Shown: one piece after another, positions 15,215 to 23,400 of the stretch
How positions within the stretch are numbered: position 1 is the first letter of the stretch
Layout of the letters: every line of letters starts with the position of its first letter
Virus record (IMG/VR): IMGVR_UViG_3300027749_000464
Span: 1 to 24,712 of that record
DNA length: 24,712 nt
Reading direction: 5' to 3' (one strand)
Source of the DNA: a virus
Translations under genes and position numbers: made by a program
Notes under the pieces: model-generated
The model's database searches: none
Seen by the model: the letters and a program-made list of their open reading frames with translations, nothing else
Told to the model about the DNA's origin: nothing

Positions 15215-16990
15215 CTAACTCACATTATTAATCTTGTTCATTAACAACTCAACAAAATCACCCTTGTCTTCGATGTTATCACCCATTACGGTATCGATAA
15301 TATTTTTCTTTTTAGATAACATATCGTAGATAACACCTTCGATGGTGTTCTCAAAAATTGGGTAATAAACTGAGACACTGTTTTTTTGTCCGTAACGATA
15401 TGCCCTATCTTGAGCTTGGTCGTGGTCCGATGGAACAAACGACAAATCGTTCATAATAACCGCTTCACCAGCAGTTAATGTAATACCAACACCCGCGGCT
15501 TTTAAGTTCCCGACAAAGACTTTTATTTTGTCGTTCTCTTGAAATTGGTCAACGGCATATTGTCTTTGTGGTTTAGTACAAGACCCGTCTAAATAAACGG
15601 ATTGTTTCCCAAAGTGACTATGTATTTTTTGTAATGTATCTGTAAAATTTGTGAAAATTATGACTTTCTTATCTTGGTCAATAATGTTTTGAGCTAGCTC
15701 AATTGTATCATTTATTTTTTCTTCGGCAATGACTTGTCTAACTTTCATTAGTTTAGAAAATTGCACGGTTAATGATGAGGATTCTTCTTTTTTATTTTTA
15801 TACCAATCATAATACTCCCCCATCAGGCCTTCATATAACTTTGATTTTAATCTCAAGTAAATTGGTGAAATGATTTTATCAGGTAAATCTAACACCTCTG
15901 TTTTTAATCTTCGTAAAACTTGTCGAGAAGTCCTATCTCTCAATTCTTCCAAATTAGACGCCCCACTAACGTTCCAAATCTTACGGTTACCCGCTTTGAA
16001 TTGATACCCTTGGCAATAACGAATCGCGTATGCCATCCAATTTTGAGCAACGGGACTTTCTATTAGGAACAATAGGTTATAATAATTCATCGGTCGTGAA
16101 GTCATTGGTGTTCCTGTTAACAACCAAAGTTTGTCTACACTTTTTACAAAACTATTAACTAACTTAGTTCTTTGTGCTTGACCGTTTTGAATATAATGGG
16201 CCTCATCAATAATAATTAATTCAAAGTTACTTTTAGAGATTAAAGAATTTTCTTTATCTTTTAAATCGTAAAAATTCTTTAGGATGTCGTAATTGACAAT
16301 TACAAAATCGTGTTCCGTTGAGAAGTGTTTTCCTTCCGCAATGTAGACACTTCTATCTGTGTAGTTCTCTATTTCTCGTTGCCAATTAATCTTTAATGAT
16401 GCAGGACAAATAATTAATATTTTCTTAGCCTTTGTTTCTAACGCAGCAATAATTGTTGAGGTGGTTTTCCCCAATCCCATATCATCGGCCAAAATAAAAC
16501 GTTTTGACCCTGCTAATTTTTCTATCGCCTCTTTCTGATGGTTAAGAGGTGGTCGGTGATTATATTTTGAATAATCTATCTCCACCTTTTCTGTCTTATG
16601 AGTTTTAAGTAATGCACCTTTAGGTAACCAAAAGTCATGAATAGTCTCCCCTGAAAGAACTTTCCCCCAAACATGATAAGACTTCTCTTTTTCCGCTAAA
16701 AGTTTTTCAACCCAAACTTCTTTAGGGATTTCGGTATATAATTTTTCATCAGCAATTTTCTTTGCAAAATAGGGGTCCAAGTCAACCCATTTTTTTGCTA
16801 CCTTAGGTGAGGTTTCATGAAAATTTATAATGTATTCTGATTGTGCTCTTGTGGGATAAAACTTTTTGTTGGTTTCCTTTTGAACTTTTAATTTCAGAAT
16901 ATAATTGTTAGCACCTGAATACGTGTCAAGTATCGACAACGCTTTTTGTTCAATCAAATTGATTGTACTTCCTGTGGTAATATTATCCAA
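15215..16990 (-). CDS. SNF2-family helicase/translocase (SMARCAL1-like)
   Basis: This 591-aa protein has the SNF2 superfamily 2 motifs in order: LADDMGLGKTTS (Walker A, GKT 174-176), CPASLKINW (Ia), IIDEAHYIQN (DEAH 262-265), LLTGTPMTSRP (motif III, 291-295), IIFTNFTDTL (IV), AAGVGITLTAGE (V) and DQAQDRAYRYGQ (VI, Q525-Q535). Such enzymes move on double-stranded DNA or reanneal strands; T4 UvsW is a functional parallel, not necessarily an orthologue. About 145 residues precede the helicase core and may bind DNA. The start used is TTG at 16990: an in-frame TAA lies two codons upstream and no ATG occurs before the Walker A region. It heads the minus-strand operon and diverges from 17053 across 62 bp. 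The stop is TAG. Confidence 0.88.
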   Translation of the reverse strand: MDNITTGSTINLIEQKALSILDTYSGANNYILKLKVQKETNKKFYPTRAQSEYIINFHETSPKVAKKWVDLDPYFAKKIADEKLYTEIPKEVWVEKLLAEKEKSYHVWGKVLSGETIHDFWLPKGALLKTHKTEKVEIDYSKYNHRPPLNHQKEAIEKLAGSKRFILADDMGLGKTTSTIIAALETKAKKILIICPASLKINWQREIENYTDRSVYIAEGKHFSTEHDFVIVNYDILKNFYDLKDKENSLISKSNFELIIIDEAHYIQNGQAQRTKLVNSFVKSVDKLWLLTGTPMTSRPMNYYNLLFLIESPVAQNWMAYAIRYCQGYQFKAGNRKIWNVSGASNLEELRDRTSRQVLRRLKTEVLDLPDKIISPIYLRLKSKLYEGLMGEYYDWYKNKKEESSSLTVQFSKLMKVRQVIAEEKINDTIELAQNIIDQDKKVIIFTNFTDTLQKIHSHFGKQSVYLDGSCTKPQRQYAVDQFQENDKIKVFVGNLKAAGVGITLTAGEAVIMNDLSFVPSDHDQAQDRAYRYGQKNSVSVYYPIFENTIEGVIYDMLSKKKNIIDTVMGDNIEDKGDFVELLMNKINNVS

Positions 16991-17026
16991 AGATTAATGT
17001 TTTACCTAACAATAATGAATCTTTTA

Positions 17027-17041
17027 ATATTTATCAATAAA
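17027..17041 (+). promoter_or_regulatory. Leader motif ATATTTATCAATAAA in the divergent region
   Basis: This lies 11 nt before the ATG at 17053, inside the 62-bp gap from which the SNF2 operon runs the other way. It resembles the sheath leader ATATTTATCTATAAA (20386-20400) at 14 of 15 positions. On the opposite strand the core reads GATAAATA, close to a T4-like late box, so it could serve both directions. Confidence 0.4.
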
Positions 17042-17052
17042 AGAAAATTTAT

Positions 17053-17568
17053 ATGAGTGATTTAAGAGTACCCATAACAAGAATTGGGAAATTTTTTGGG
17101 TCCGAAGATTATGATTTGGAAATCCGATTTGGAGAAGAATGGTTGTATGGAGATATGAACTTCACCTTAGTATTATATAGAATTGATAAACAAAAAAGTA
17201 AAACAGATAACGTTTACGGAGAAACAGTGTCTGACGGTATTAAATTTTTACCTCCAATCGAATTTAAAGGACACGTTCAAATTATGGCACCTGAGAATAA
17301 AAACTTAGGTAATTCTAAAATTGAACAGTTTGAGCCAGGTAATTTAAAAGTTTCTGTGTATCAAAAACAATTGGACGAATTAGGTATTGATATTAATTTT
17401 GGTGATTATATTGGATACTACGAAACTGAGGATAGAGTTAGATATTATACGGTGAATAACGATGGAAGGGTAATATCTGATACTAAACATAGTTACGCGG
17501 GGTACAAACCGTTTTATAGAAGTATAATAGCATCGCCAGTCACAAATAATGAGTTTAGAGGGTTATGA
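17053..17568 (+). CDS. Probable neck / head-completion protein (T4 gp14-like)
   Basis: This 171-aa beta-rich protein begins MSDLRVPITRIGKFFGSEDY. It contains TDNVYGETVSDGIKFLPPIE (about 51-70), a VSVYQKQLDELGIDINFGDYIGYY-type segment (about 105-128, only paraphrased here) and a final YAGYKPFYRSIIASP. The pattern of a short acidic 'D..YGE' turn, then 'F.P....G.V', then 'GD.I.Y' resembles gp14-like neck proteins of T4-type phages, though the match is weak. Position supports it: with the gp13-like gene nearby and gp15-like and sheath genes downstream, it would keep the T4 order 13-14-15-18. Its stop overlaps the HNH start (ATGA, 17565-17568). It could instead be another head-tail connector. Confidence 0.5.
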   Translation: MSDLRVPITRIGKFFGSEDYDLEIRFGEEWLYGDMNFTLVLYRIDKQKSKTDNVYGETVSDGIKFLPPIEFKGHVQIMAPENKNLGNSKIEQFEPGNLKVSVYQKQLDELGIDINFGDYIGYYETEDRVRYYTVNNDGRVISDTKHSYAGYKPFYRSIIASPVTNNEFRGL

Positions 17569-18266
17569 TAAAAATATGTAAAATATGTAATATTGGTAAA
17601 GAATTTACCTATTTTGGTGTGGAAAAAAAATCAAAAGATGGATTAAGGTCGTCTTGTAAAGAATGTAGGAAAATTGAATCAAAAAAAAGATATACTGAAA
17701 ATAAAGAATATTTTATCCAATATAACCAATTAACTAAAGAATCTCGTAAAATTAGTAAGAAAAAATGGTATGATAATAATCGAGAAAAATCTAATATTTT
17801 ATCGTCTATCTGGTTGAAAAATAATCCTGAAAAAAAGAAAAAAAGTGCTAATGTTTATTATTTAAAAAATAAAGAAAAAATTAAAGAATATAAGAAAAAA
17901 TGGAATAAAAAAAATACAACTTATATGACTGACTACGATAAAAAAAGGAAAATAATTGACCCAATATATAAATTATGGAAAAATATTAGAACCAGAACAA
18001 ATTACTATCTTACATTAAAAAATGTAAATAAAAACAACTCGACTTATGAATTAATAGGTTTAACTCCTAACGAATTAAAAAGTCATTTAGAGAATAAATT
18101 TGTTAAAGGAATGTCTTGGGATTTAATGGGAAAACATATTCACATTGACCATATTATTCCGTTATCTTCAGCTAAAACTGAAGAAGAGATTTATAAACTT
18201 TGCCATTATACAAATCTTCAACCATTATGGGCGAAAGATAATTTAAAAAAAGGAAATAAAATATAA
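17565..18266 (+). CDS. Free-standing HNH endonuclease (homing type), copy 2
   Basis: This 233-aa protein has the same plan as the HNH gene at 7313-6699: an N-terminal knuckle (C5-x2-C8, C31-x2-C34), a Lys/Asn-rich helical middle, and a C-terminal nuclease domain with HIHIDHIIPLSSAKTEEEIY (H193, D195, H196) and YTNLQPLWAKDNLKKGNK. The last 70 residues are nearly identical in motif to copy 1; the middle parts differ. It is wedged into the structural operon: its ATG overlaps the stop of the gp14-like gene (ATGA) and its stop overlaps the next start (TAATG). That tight fit lets a mobile gene ride on its neighbours' expression. Unlike copy 1 it has no RHH partner beside it. Confidence 0.88.
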   Translation: MIKICKICNIGKEFTYFGVEKKSKDGLRSSCKECRKIESKKRYTENKEYFIQYNQLTKESRKISKKKWYDNNREKSNILSSIWLKNNPEKKKKSANVYYLKNKEKIKEYKKKWNKKNTTYMTDYDKKRKIIDPIYKLWKNIRTRTNYYLTLKNVNKNNSTYELIGLTPNELKSHLENKFVKGMSWDLMGKHIHIDHIIPLSSAKTEEEIYKLCHYTNLQPLWAKDNLKKGNKI

Positions 18267-18559
18267 TGGACATACTAATTACAGAATCACAAATAGACGT
18301 ATTACGAAGAGTACATGAAATAAGTGACCTTGTTGATTATGTTATACATCATTTGAATAATGATATTAAAAGTGGTGGTCCAGGTAATAAACCCGACAAT
18401 TTTGGAGTATATGAAAATTGGGTATCCCAAAGAGTTGGTACTATATTTATAAGTATATATCCTAATATTGATTTTAAAAGACTTGACTTTTTAAGGGTTG
18501 TGTCGGGAGCATATAATGATAAACTAAAAAGAGGGTTCAAAGACTCTAGAAAGAACTAA
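18266..18559 (+). CDS. Unknown 97-aa protein with 'ILITE' N-terminus
   Basis: Not recognised. It begins MDILITESQIDVLRRVHEIS and appears mostly helical, with a Gly/Pro turn (SGGPGNKPDN) near residues 36-45 and a basic C-terminus (KLKRGFKDSRKN). There are no metal-binding Cys pairs and no membrane segment. The first nine residues closely parallel those of the next gene (MNILITEEQ), and related LTE/ITE sequences begin other proteins here. Its ATG overlaps the HNH stop and its stop overlaps the next ATG (TAATG, 18557-18561), so it is translated with its neighbours. It could be a small virion or internal head component, by analogy with T4 proteins that carry cleavable N-terminal signals; this is inference. 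Confidence 0.6.
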   Translation: MDILITESQIDVLRRVHEISDLVDYVIHHLNNDIKSGGPGNKPDNFGVYENWVSQRVGTIFISIYPNIDFKRLDFLRVVSGAYNDKLKRGFKDSRKN

Positions 18560-19107
18560 TGAATATATTAATTACAGAAGAACAAAAGAAAATGATTCTT
18601 GAAACTGTCACAAATAAAGAAATAATTTGTGACAAGTGTGGATGGTCTTGGGATTTATCAGATGGTGGTAAAGACCCATATATTTGTCATGAATGTGGTT
18701 ACAATAACTCTGAAGAAGATTACCGAGGAAAACGTGTTATGGTTTATTATAATTTACACAAACATACTTTTTCTGTAACATATAAATCAATAGTTATATT
18801 ACATGCCGATTATGTTAAACTAAAGGATGTTGAGTTCCGAGTTAGACAAGGGGGTAAAGAAAAAGTTAGAGACGAGGAAAGAAAAAATGTTCACGCATTT
18901 GTTATTGGTAGATTAGTAGATTATTGTAAGTTCCCTTGTGACAACATCCCAAAAGAATCAAACGATAAAATAGTGACTTATGACCCATACAAATACGATA
19001 GTTTTGTTTATAAAGGGACAGAAGAACCCGTATACAAAGCCAAAGAGGTTGACATGATTAACCAAAAAAATAAATTATTCGTAATTAACGAAGTAAGAAA
19101 GTTTTAA
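18559..19107 (+). CDS. Unknown 182-aa zinc-ribbon protein with 'ILITE' N-terminus
   Basis: The protein begins MNILITEEQKKMILETV. It then has a four-Cys zinc ribbon, CDKCGWSWDLSDGG and YICHECGYNN (C24, C27, C43, C46). The rest (from about residue 55) is an alpha/beta domain with a basic stretch (FRVRQGGKEKVRDEERKN, about 94-111) and two further Cys in YCKFPCDN. The zinc ribbon suggests DNA, RNA or protein contacts. No catalytic motif is visible. It sits between the small ILITE gene (TAATG overlap) and the gp15-like gene (1-nt gap). I have an impression that this ribbon-plus-domain layout recurs in phages, but I cannot name the family. Confidence 0.6.
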   Translation: MNILITEEQKKMILETVTNKEIICDKCGWSWDLSDGGKDPYICHECGYNNSEEDYRGKRVMVYYNLHKHTFSVTYKSIVILHADYVKLKDVEFRVRQGGKEKVRDEERKNVHAFVIGRLVDYCKFPCDNIPKESNDKIVTYDPYKYDSFVYKGTEEPVYKAKEVDMINQKNKLFVINEVRKF

Positions 19108-19108
19108 G

Positions 19109-20146
19109 ATGTCGTTACCTAAAAAAATAAAGAAAGATATTCCTTTAACCGAATCTAAAACTCTTCTACCAAGAAGACGGGAGTTGGTTGATAAAATTAA
19201 TAAGGATGGAACCTATCTACCTAAATCATTACTACATGCTGATTTGGATGGTGGATTTTTAGAGTTTGTTAAGAACGAACTAAAAACCGTAATTGATGGT
19301 AAAGTAATACCAACAATTGATATTTTAGTGACTACACAGAATTGGAGTCAATTTACTGAGACGTGGAATTTACAAAATCTCGATAAGAATGTCGAACCAC
19401 CATTTATTACAACGGTAAGAGTTCCTGAAGTAAAATTTGGTACAAACCCCGCAGTACTTTATAATATCCCAAATAGACGACAATATTTTTATGCCCAAGT
19501 ACCAACATGGGATGGACAAAGAAATGGTATGGACATATACAAAATACCTCAACCCGTTCCTGTAGATATTTCATACACTGTTAAAATAGTTTGTAACAGA
19601 ATGAGAGAAATCAATGAATTCAATAAAAACGTCATAGAGAAATTTGCATCAAAACAAGCCTACCAAGTTATTAAGGGTCATTATATTCCTATTGTTATGG
19701 GTAATATCTCTGACGAATCTGTTATGGAATTGGAAAAAAGAAAATTTTATATCCAAAGTTATGAGTTCACCTTATTAGGTTTTTTAATTGATGAAAACGA
19801 ATTTGAGGTTTCACCTGCGGTTTCGAGAGTTTTACAAGTTGTTGAATTTGATACAAATACCACAAAAAGACGAGTTAAGAAAGATATTAATACAGGTGGT
19901 AATGAAATTGATGTATTGTTTGTTGTTGGTAATAATGTTAACTCACAAATATTTGATTATACCACAAATATAATAATTGCGACCCCAACTAACGTTGATA
20001 GTTTTGATGTTTATATTAACAATGATTATTATGGTTCCGATTTAACAGAAATCCAAATAAATACTGATGATAAGTTAAAATTTGTGATTGTTAAAATAGA
20101 TGTTACCTTAGAATCAATAATTAGGTTATTTGGTAACCCAATTTAA
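19109..20146 (+). CDS. Tail completion / sheath-stabilizer protein (T4 gp15-like)
   Basis: This 345-aa protein has an N-terminal tail containing PLTESKTLLPRRRELVDK (12-29). It is followed by PTIDILVTTQNWSQFTETW, VRVPEVKFGTNPAVLYNIPN, and the block PQPVPVDISYTVKIVCNRMR with EFNKNVIEKFA and YIPIVMG. The middle block (a 'P.PVDI.Y....V..........N......F' pattern leading to a flat strand) resembles gp15-like tail-completion proteins, which cap the tail and join it to the neck. The gene order before the sheath supports this. Residues from about 255 form an extra C-terminal domain (DVLFVVGNNVNSQIFDYTTN onward). The stop shares TTAA (20143-20146) with a converging small gene. A different connector role is possible. 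Confidence 0.6.
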   Translation: MSLPKKIKKDIPLTESKTLLPRRRELVDKINKDGTYLPKSLLHADLDGGFLEFVKNELKTVIDGKVIPTIDILVTTQNWSQFTETWNLQNLDKNVEPPFITTVRVPEVKFGTNPAVLYNIPNRRQYFYAQVPTWDGQRNGMDIYKIPQPVPVDISYTVKIVCNRMREINEFNKNVIEKFASKQAYQVIKGHYIPIVMGNISDESVMELEKRKFYIQSYEFTLLGFLIDENEFEVSPAVSRVLQVVEFDTNTTKRRVKKDINTGGNEIDVLFVVGNNVNSQIFDYTTNIIIATPTNVDSFDVYINNDYYGSDLTEIQINTDDKLKFVIVKIDVTLESIIRLFGNPI

Positions 20147-20307
20147 TTCTCACCGTATACGTCAGGTTTCTCCTTACACTTCTCAACTATCATTCTTTCT
20201 AAGAATCGATACATTTTAATTCCCTTCTTTTCACAATAGGTCTTTAGGATATTATGAGCCTCAATTGATATCTTTAGATTCTTTATTTTTTTTACTTTAT
20301 CGTCCAT
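20143..20307 (-). CDS. 54-aa ribbon-helix-helix-like protein
   Basis: A short minus-strand frame starting at the ATG at 20307 and ending TAA at 20145-20143, overlapping the gp15-like stop by 4 nt. It begins MDDKVKKIKNLKISIEAHNI and continues with a Lys-rich helix, a GIKMYRFLERMIVEKC helix and an acidic tail. A beta strand (NLKISI) followed by two helices is the Arc/CopG ribbon-helix-helix plan, as for the 51-aa protein at 7449, though the two share little exact sequence. A perfect palindrome (20319-20336) lies 11 nt upstream, as expected for an autoregulated RHH repressor. It may also control the divergent sheath gene. Confidence 0.65.
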   Translation of the reverse strand: MDDKVKKIKNLKISIEAHNILKTYCEKKGIKMYRFLERMIVEKCKEKPDVYGEN

Positions 20308-20318
20308 GGTAGAAAAAA

Positions 20319-20336
20319 GGTAGAATTTATTCTACC
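20319..20336. promoter_or_regulatory. Perfect palindrome GGTAGAAT-TT-ATTCTACC (candidate operator)
   Basis: Two 8-bp arms with a 2-bp centre lie just upstream of the 54-aa RHH-like gene and 94 bp before the sheath ATG. A further half-site GGTAGAA at 20308-20314 is spaced 11 bp from the first arm, about one DNA turn. RHH repressors often bind such spaced half-sites. On the minus strand the palindrome is followed by TTTTTT, so a terminator against antisense transcription is an alternative. Confidence 0.45.
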
Positions 20337-20344
20337 CAATTTAT

Positions 20345-20382
20345 AAATACTTACTACAAAGTAAAGTATTTTGGTTTTTTTT
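20345..20382 (+). terminator. Possible intrinsic terminator before the sheath gene
   Basis: AAATACTT (20345-20352) pairs perfectly with AAGTATTT (20364-20371), followed after TGG by eight T residues (20375-20382). The stem has only one G-C pair, so it may be weak. It could end plus-strand transcripts from the gp15-like gene. The same bases on the minus strand hold the leader motif of the RHH-like gene. Confidence 0.4.
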
Positions 20383-20385
20383 CTA

Positions 20386-20400
20386 ATATTTATCTATAAA
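20386..20400 (+). promoter_or_regulatory. Leader motif ATATTTATCTATAAA before the tail sheath
   Basis: Placed right after the T run at 20375-20382 and 30 nt before the sheath ATG, it is well positioned as the promoter of this highly expressed gene. It differs at one base from the motif before 17053. The leader after it is almost free of G and C, and there is no Shine-Dalgarno. Confidence 0.45.
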
Positions 20401-20430
20401 ATAAATTAACAAGCTAAAAGAAAAAAAATA

Positions 20431-23400
20431 ATGGCAACAAACAACAAAGTATTCGTGTCTCCTGGAGTGTATACCTCTGAAGTTGATTTGAGTTTTGTGG
20501 CACAAAGTGTAGGTGTTACAACTTTAGGTATTGTTGGTGAGACTCAAAAAGGTCCCGCTTTCGAACCTATCTTTATCAGAAACTTCGATGAGTTTTCATC
20601 ATATTTCGGGGGAACATCTCCTGAAAAATTCATAAACACACAAATTCCTAAATATGAAGCGGCGTATATCGCAAAGGCTTACTTACAACAATCTAACCAA
20701 TTGTTCGTAACAAGAGTATTAGGTTTATCAGGTTATGATGCGGGTCCATCTTGGTCAATCACTACAAAAGCAAACGTTAATCCAAAAACAGTTGAGTTTG
20801 ATTGTATATCAGGTGTGACTGTTGACTGTGTATTTGAATGTACGTTACCTCACGTTATTAGTTACTCAATTCCGTTTACGGGTTGTACTAATAGTGTTAA
20901 TAGTATTTCATTTACAGGACCTATTCCATCAGAAATAGTTGCTAAATTAAATTTACCGTATGAAAACTTTAATGGTAGTACTGGTACATTATATCAAGAT
21001 ATGACAAATCAAATTTTTGATATTATAAACGCAACTAATCCATATATTGCAGAAACAACTAACATTAATTATTACGGGCCTATTTCAGGTGACGTATATA
21101 ATTCACTATCACCAATTTTCACGGCAGAAACAAACGTATTTGACGTTGAGAATGTTGATGAGAGTATGATTAATTACGCGGCACCACAAAACGACCCTTG
21201 GTATTACGCTTTATTCGATAATGTAGGAAATGCGGTTTATAGTGGTTATTCTTTTTGGTCAATTGTTACGGAGTTAACGGAAGTAATTAGTACAACAACA
21301 ACAACAAGTACTTTACCGACACCAACCCCAACACCTGACCCTTGTAACCCAATTCCAACAGGAACAACAACAACTACCACATTACCTAAACCAACAAAAT
21401 GTTATACAGGTGTTTTAACAGGTCAAATCTACATATATAAAGGTGAAGCTTTCACAGACTTTGATGATTTAGTTGTTGCGACTTTACGTTCAAGAGGATT
21501 AGCAACATATGGTGCAGATAACGGAGCGGTTTATGAAGTTCCAGGTGGTGTTAATGCGTATAACGAATTTGACGGTCATAATGTACAATTAGATTGTACA
21601 GGAGCGTATTCAGGGGTAACTAAAAACCCATTCTCAACATTTGGTATTAATGTAATAGATAAAGACGGTAATCCGTTCTTCTTTGAAACGTCATTATCAA
21701 ATTCAGACAGTAAGTACATTTCTAAAGTGTTCGGACAATCTAATTTTGCAAAACCAAGAACGGTTGTTCCATTGTTTGTAGAAGAGAGATTCCAAGCATT
21801 ATTAACTTATGGATGGAGAAAAGGATATATCAGAGGTTTAAATTGTGAGTTAACGGCATTACCTGACGCAAGACAAGGTGTTGACCCAACATCAATCGCT
21901 TGGTATCTTGAAAAATACCAATCACCGACATCACCATGGGTTGTGTCTGAATTGAGAGGTACAAAAGTATATAACTTATTTAAATTTACTACGATTGCTG
22001 ATGGAGATGACGCAAACATTGAAGTTAAAATCTCAATCGCAAACATCTCATTTAACAATGGTACTTTTGACGTAATTATTAGAGATTTCTTTGACTCAGA
22101 TAATAGTCCTGTAGTTCTTGAGAAATTCACAAACTGTTCTATGGACCCTAATGATAATAGTTTTATCGCTAAAAAAATAGGTACATTAGACGGGGAATAT
22201 GCTTTGAACTCTAAATTTGTTATGATTGAACTTAACGAGGACGCTCCAATAGACGCATTACCTTGTGGATTTGAAGGCTATAACTTTAGAGAGTATGCAG
22301 GTGTTAGACCTCCATTCCCAATATATAAAACAAAATACGATTACCCAGGTGAAGTTGTTTATGACCCACCATTTGGTTTATCATCAGGAGCTGATGATGT
22401 TGTAAGAAGTGCAGGAGACAATGTTCGTAGAACTTATCTTGGTATTTCCGACACAGTTGGTTTTGACGTTGACTTCTACACATATAAAGGTAAACAATTA
22501 CCGTTAGATGTTTGTACAGATGTTTCAGGTGATGAATGGGCATATAAGACAAGAGGTTTCCACATGGATATTAACGCAAGTGGTATTACAATACCAAGTT
22601 ATTTTTCTACAAGTGGTACCCCAGCGTTCTTCGTAGGTTCGGCACCATTTACTTCAGACCCTGATAACGAAGCGAATCCGTATTACAGATTATACGCACG
22701 TAAATTCTCGTTATTATGTCACGGAGGTTTTGATGGATGGGACATCTACACTGAACACAGAACAAATGCTGATAGATTCGTATTAGGTAAGATTGGTTAT
22801 AGAAATGGGTCATGTCCTTCATTCAAATACCCAACGGCTACAGGATGGGGAGCGTTTAAACAAATCACTGTTGGTAACAACGGACAAGATTGGGCAAACA
22901 CTGACTATTACGCATACTTATTAGGACAACAAACATTCTCTAACCCTGAGGCGGTTAATATTAACGTATTCGTTACTCCAGGTATTGATTATGTAAACCA
23001 TTCTAACTTAGTAGGTGACGCAATCGAAATGATTGAGTACAACAGAGCGGATTCAGTTTATATCTGTACAACTCCTGACTACAACATGTTTGTACCGTCA
23101 ACAGGTGACCAATTAGATATGATTTATCCACAAGAAGCGGTAGACAATTTGGAAACTGCGGGTATCGACTCAAACTATACGGCAACTTATTACCCATGGG
23201 TTTTAACAAGAGATACTGTAAATAACACACAAATCTATATCCCTGCTACGGCTGAGGTGACAAGAAACTTGGCGTTAACAGATAATATCGCATTCCCTTG
23301 GTTCGCTGCGGCGGGTTACACTCGTGGTATCGTAAGTGCTATTAAAGCGAGAAAGAAACTTACCCAAGAAGATAGAGACGTTCTTTATAAAGGTAGAATT

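Noticed and set aside
21807-22130. Minus-strand 107-codon frame inside the sheath gene
   Set aside because: It is fully antisense to a well-supported gene, with no motif or leader; other antisense frames in the sheath and polymerase are rejected for the same reason.
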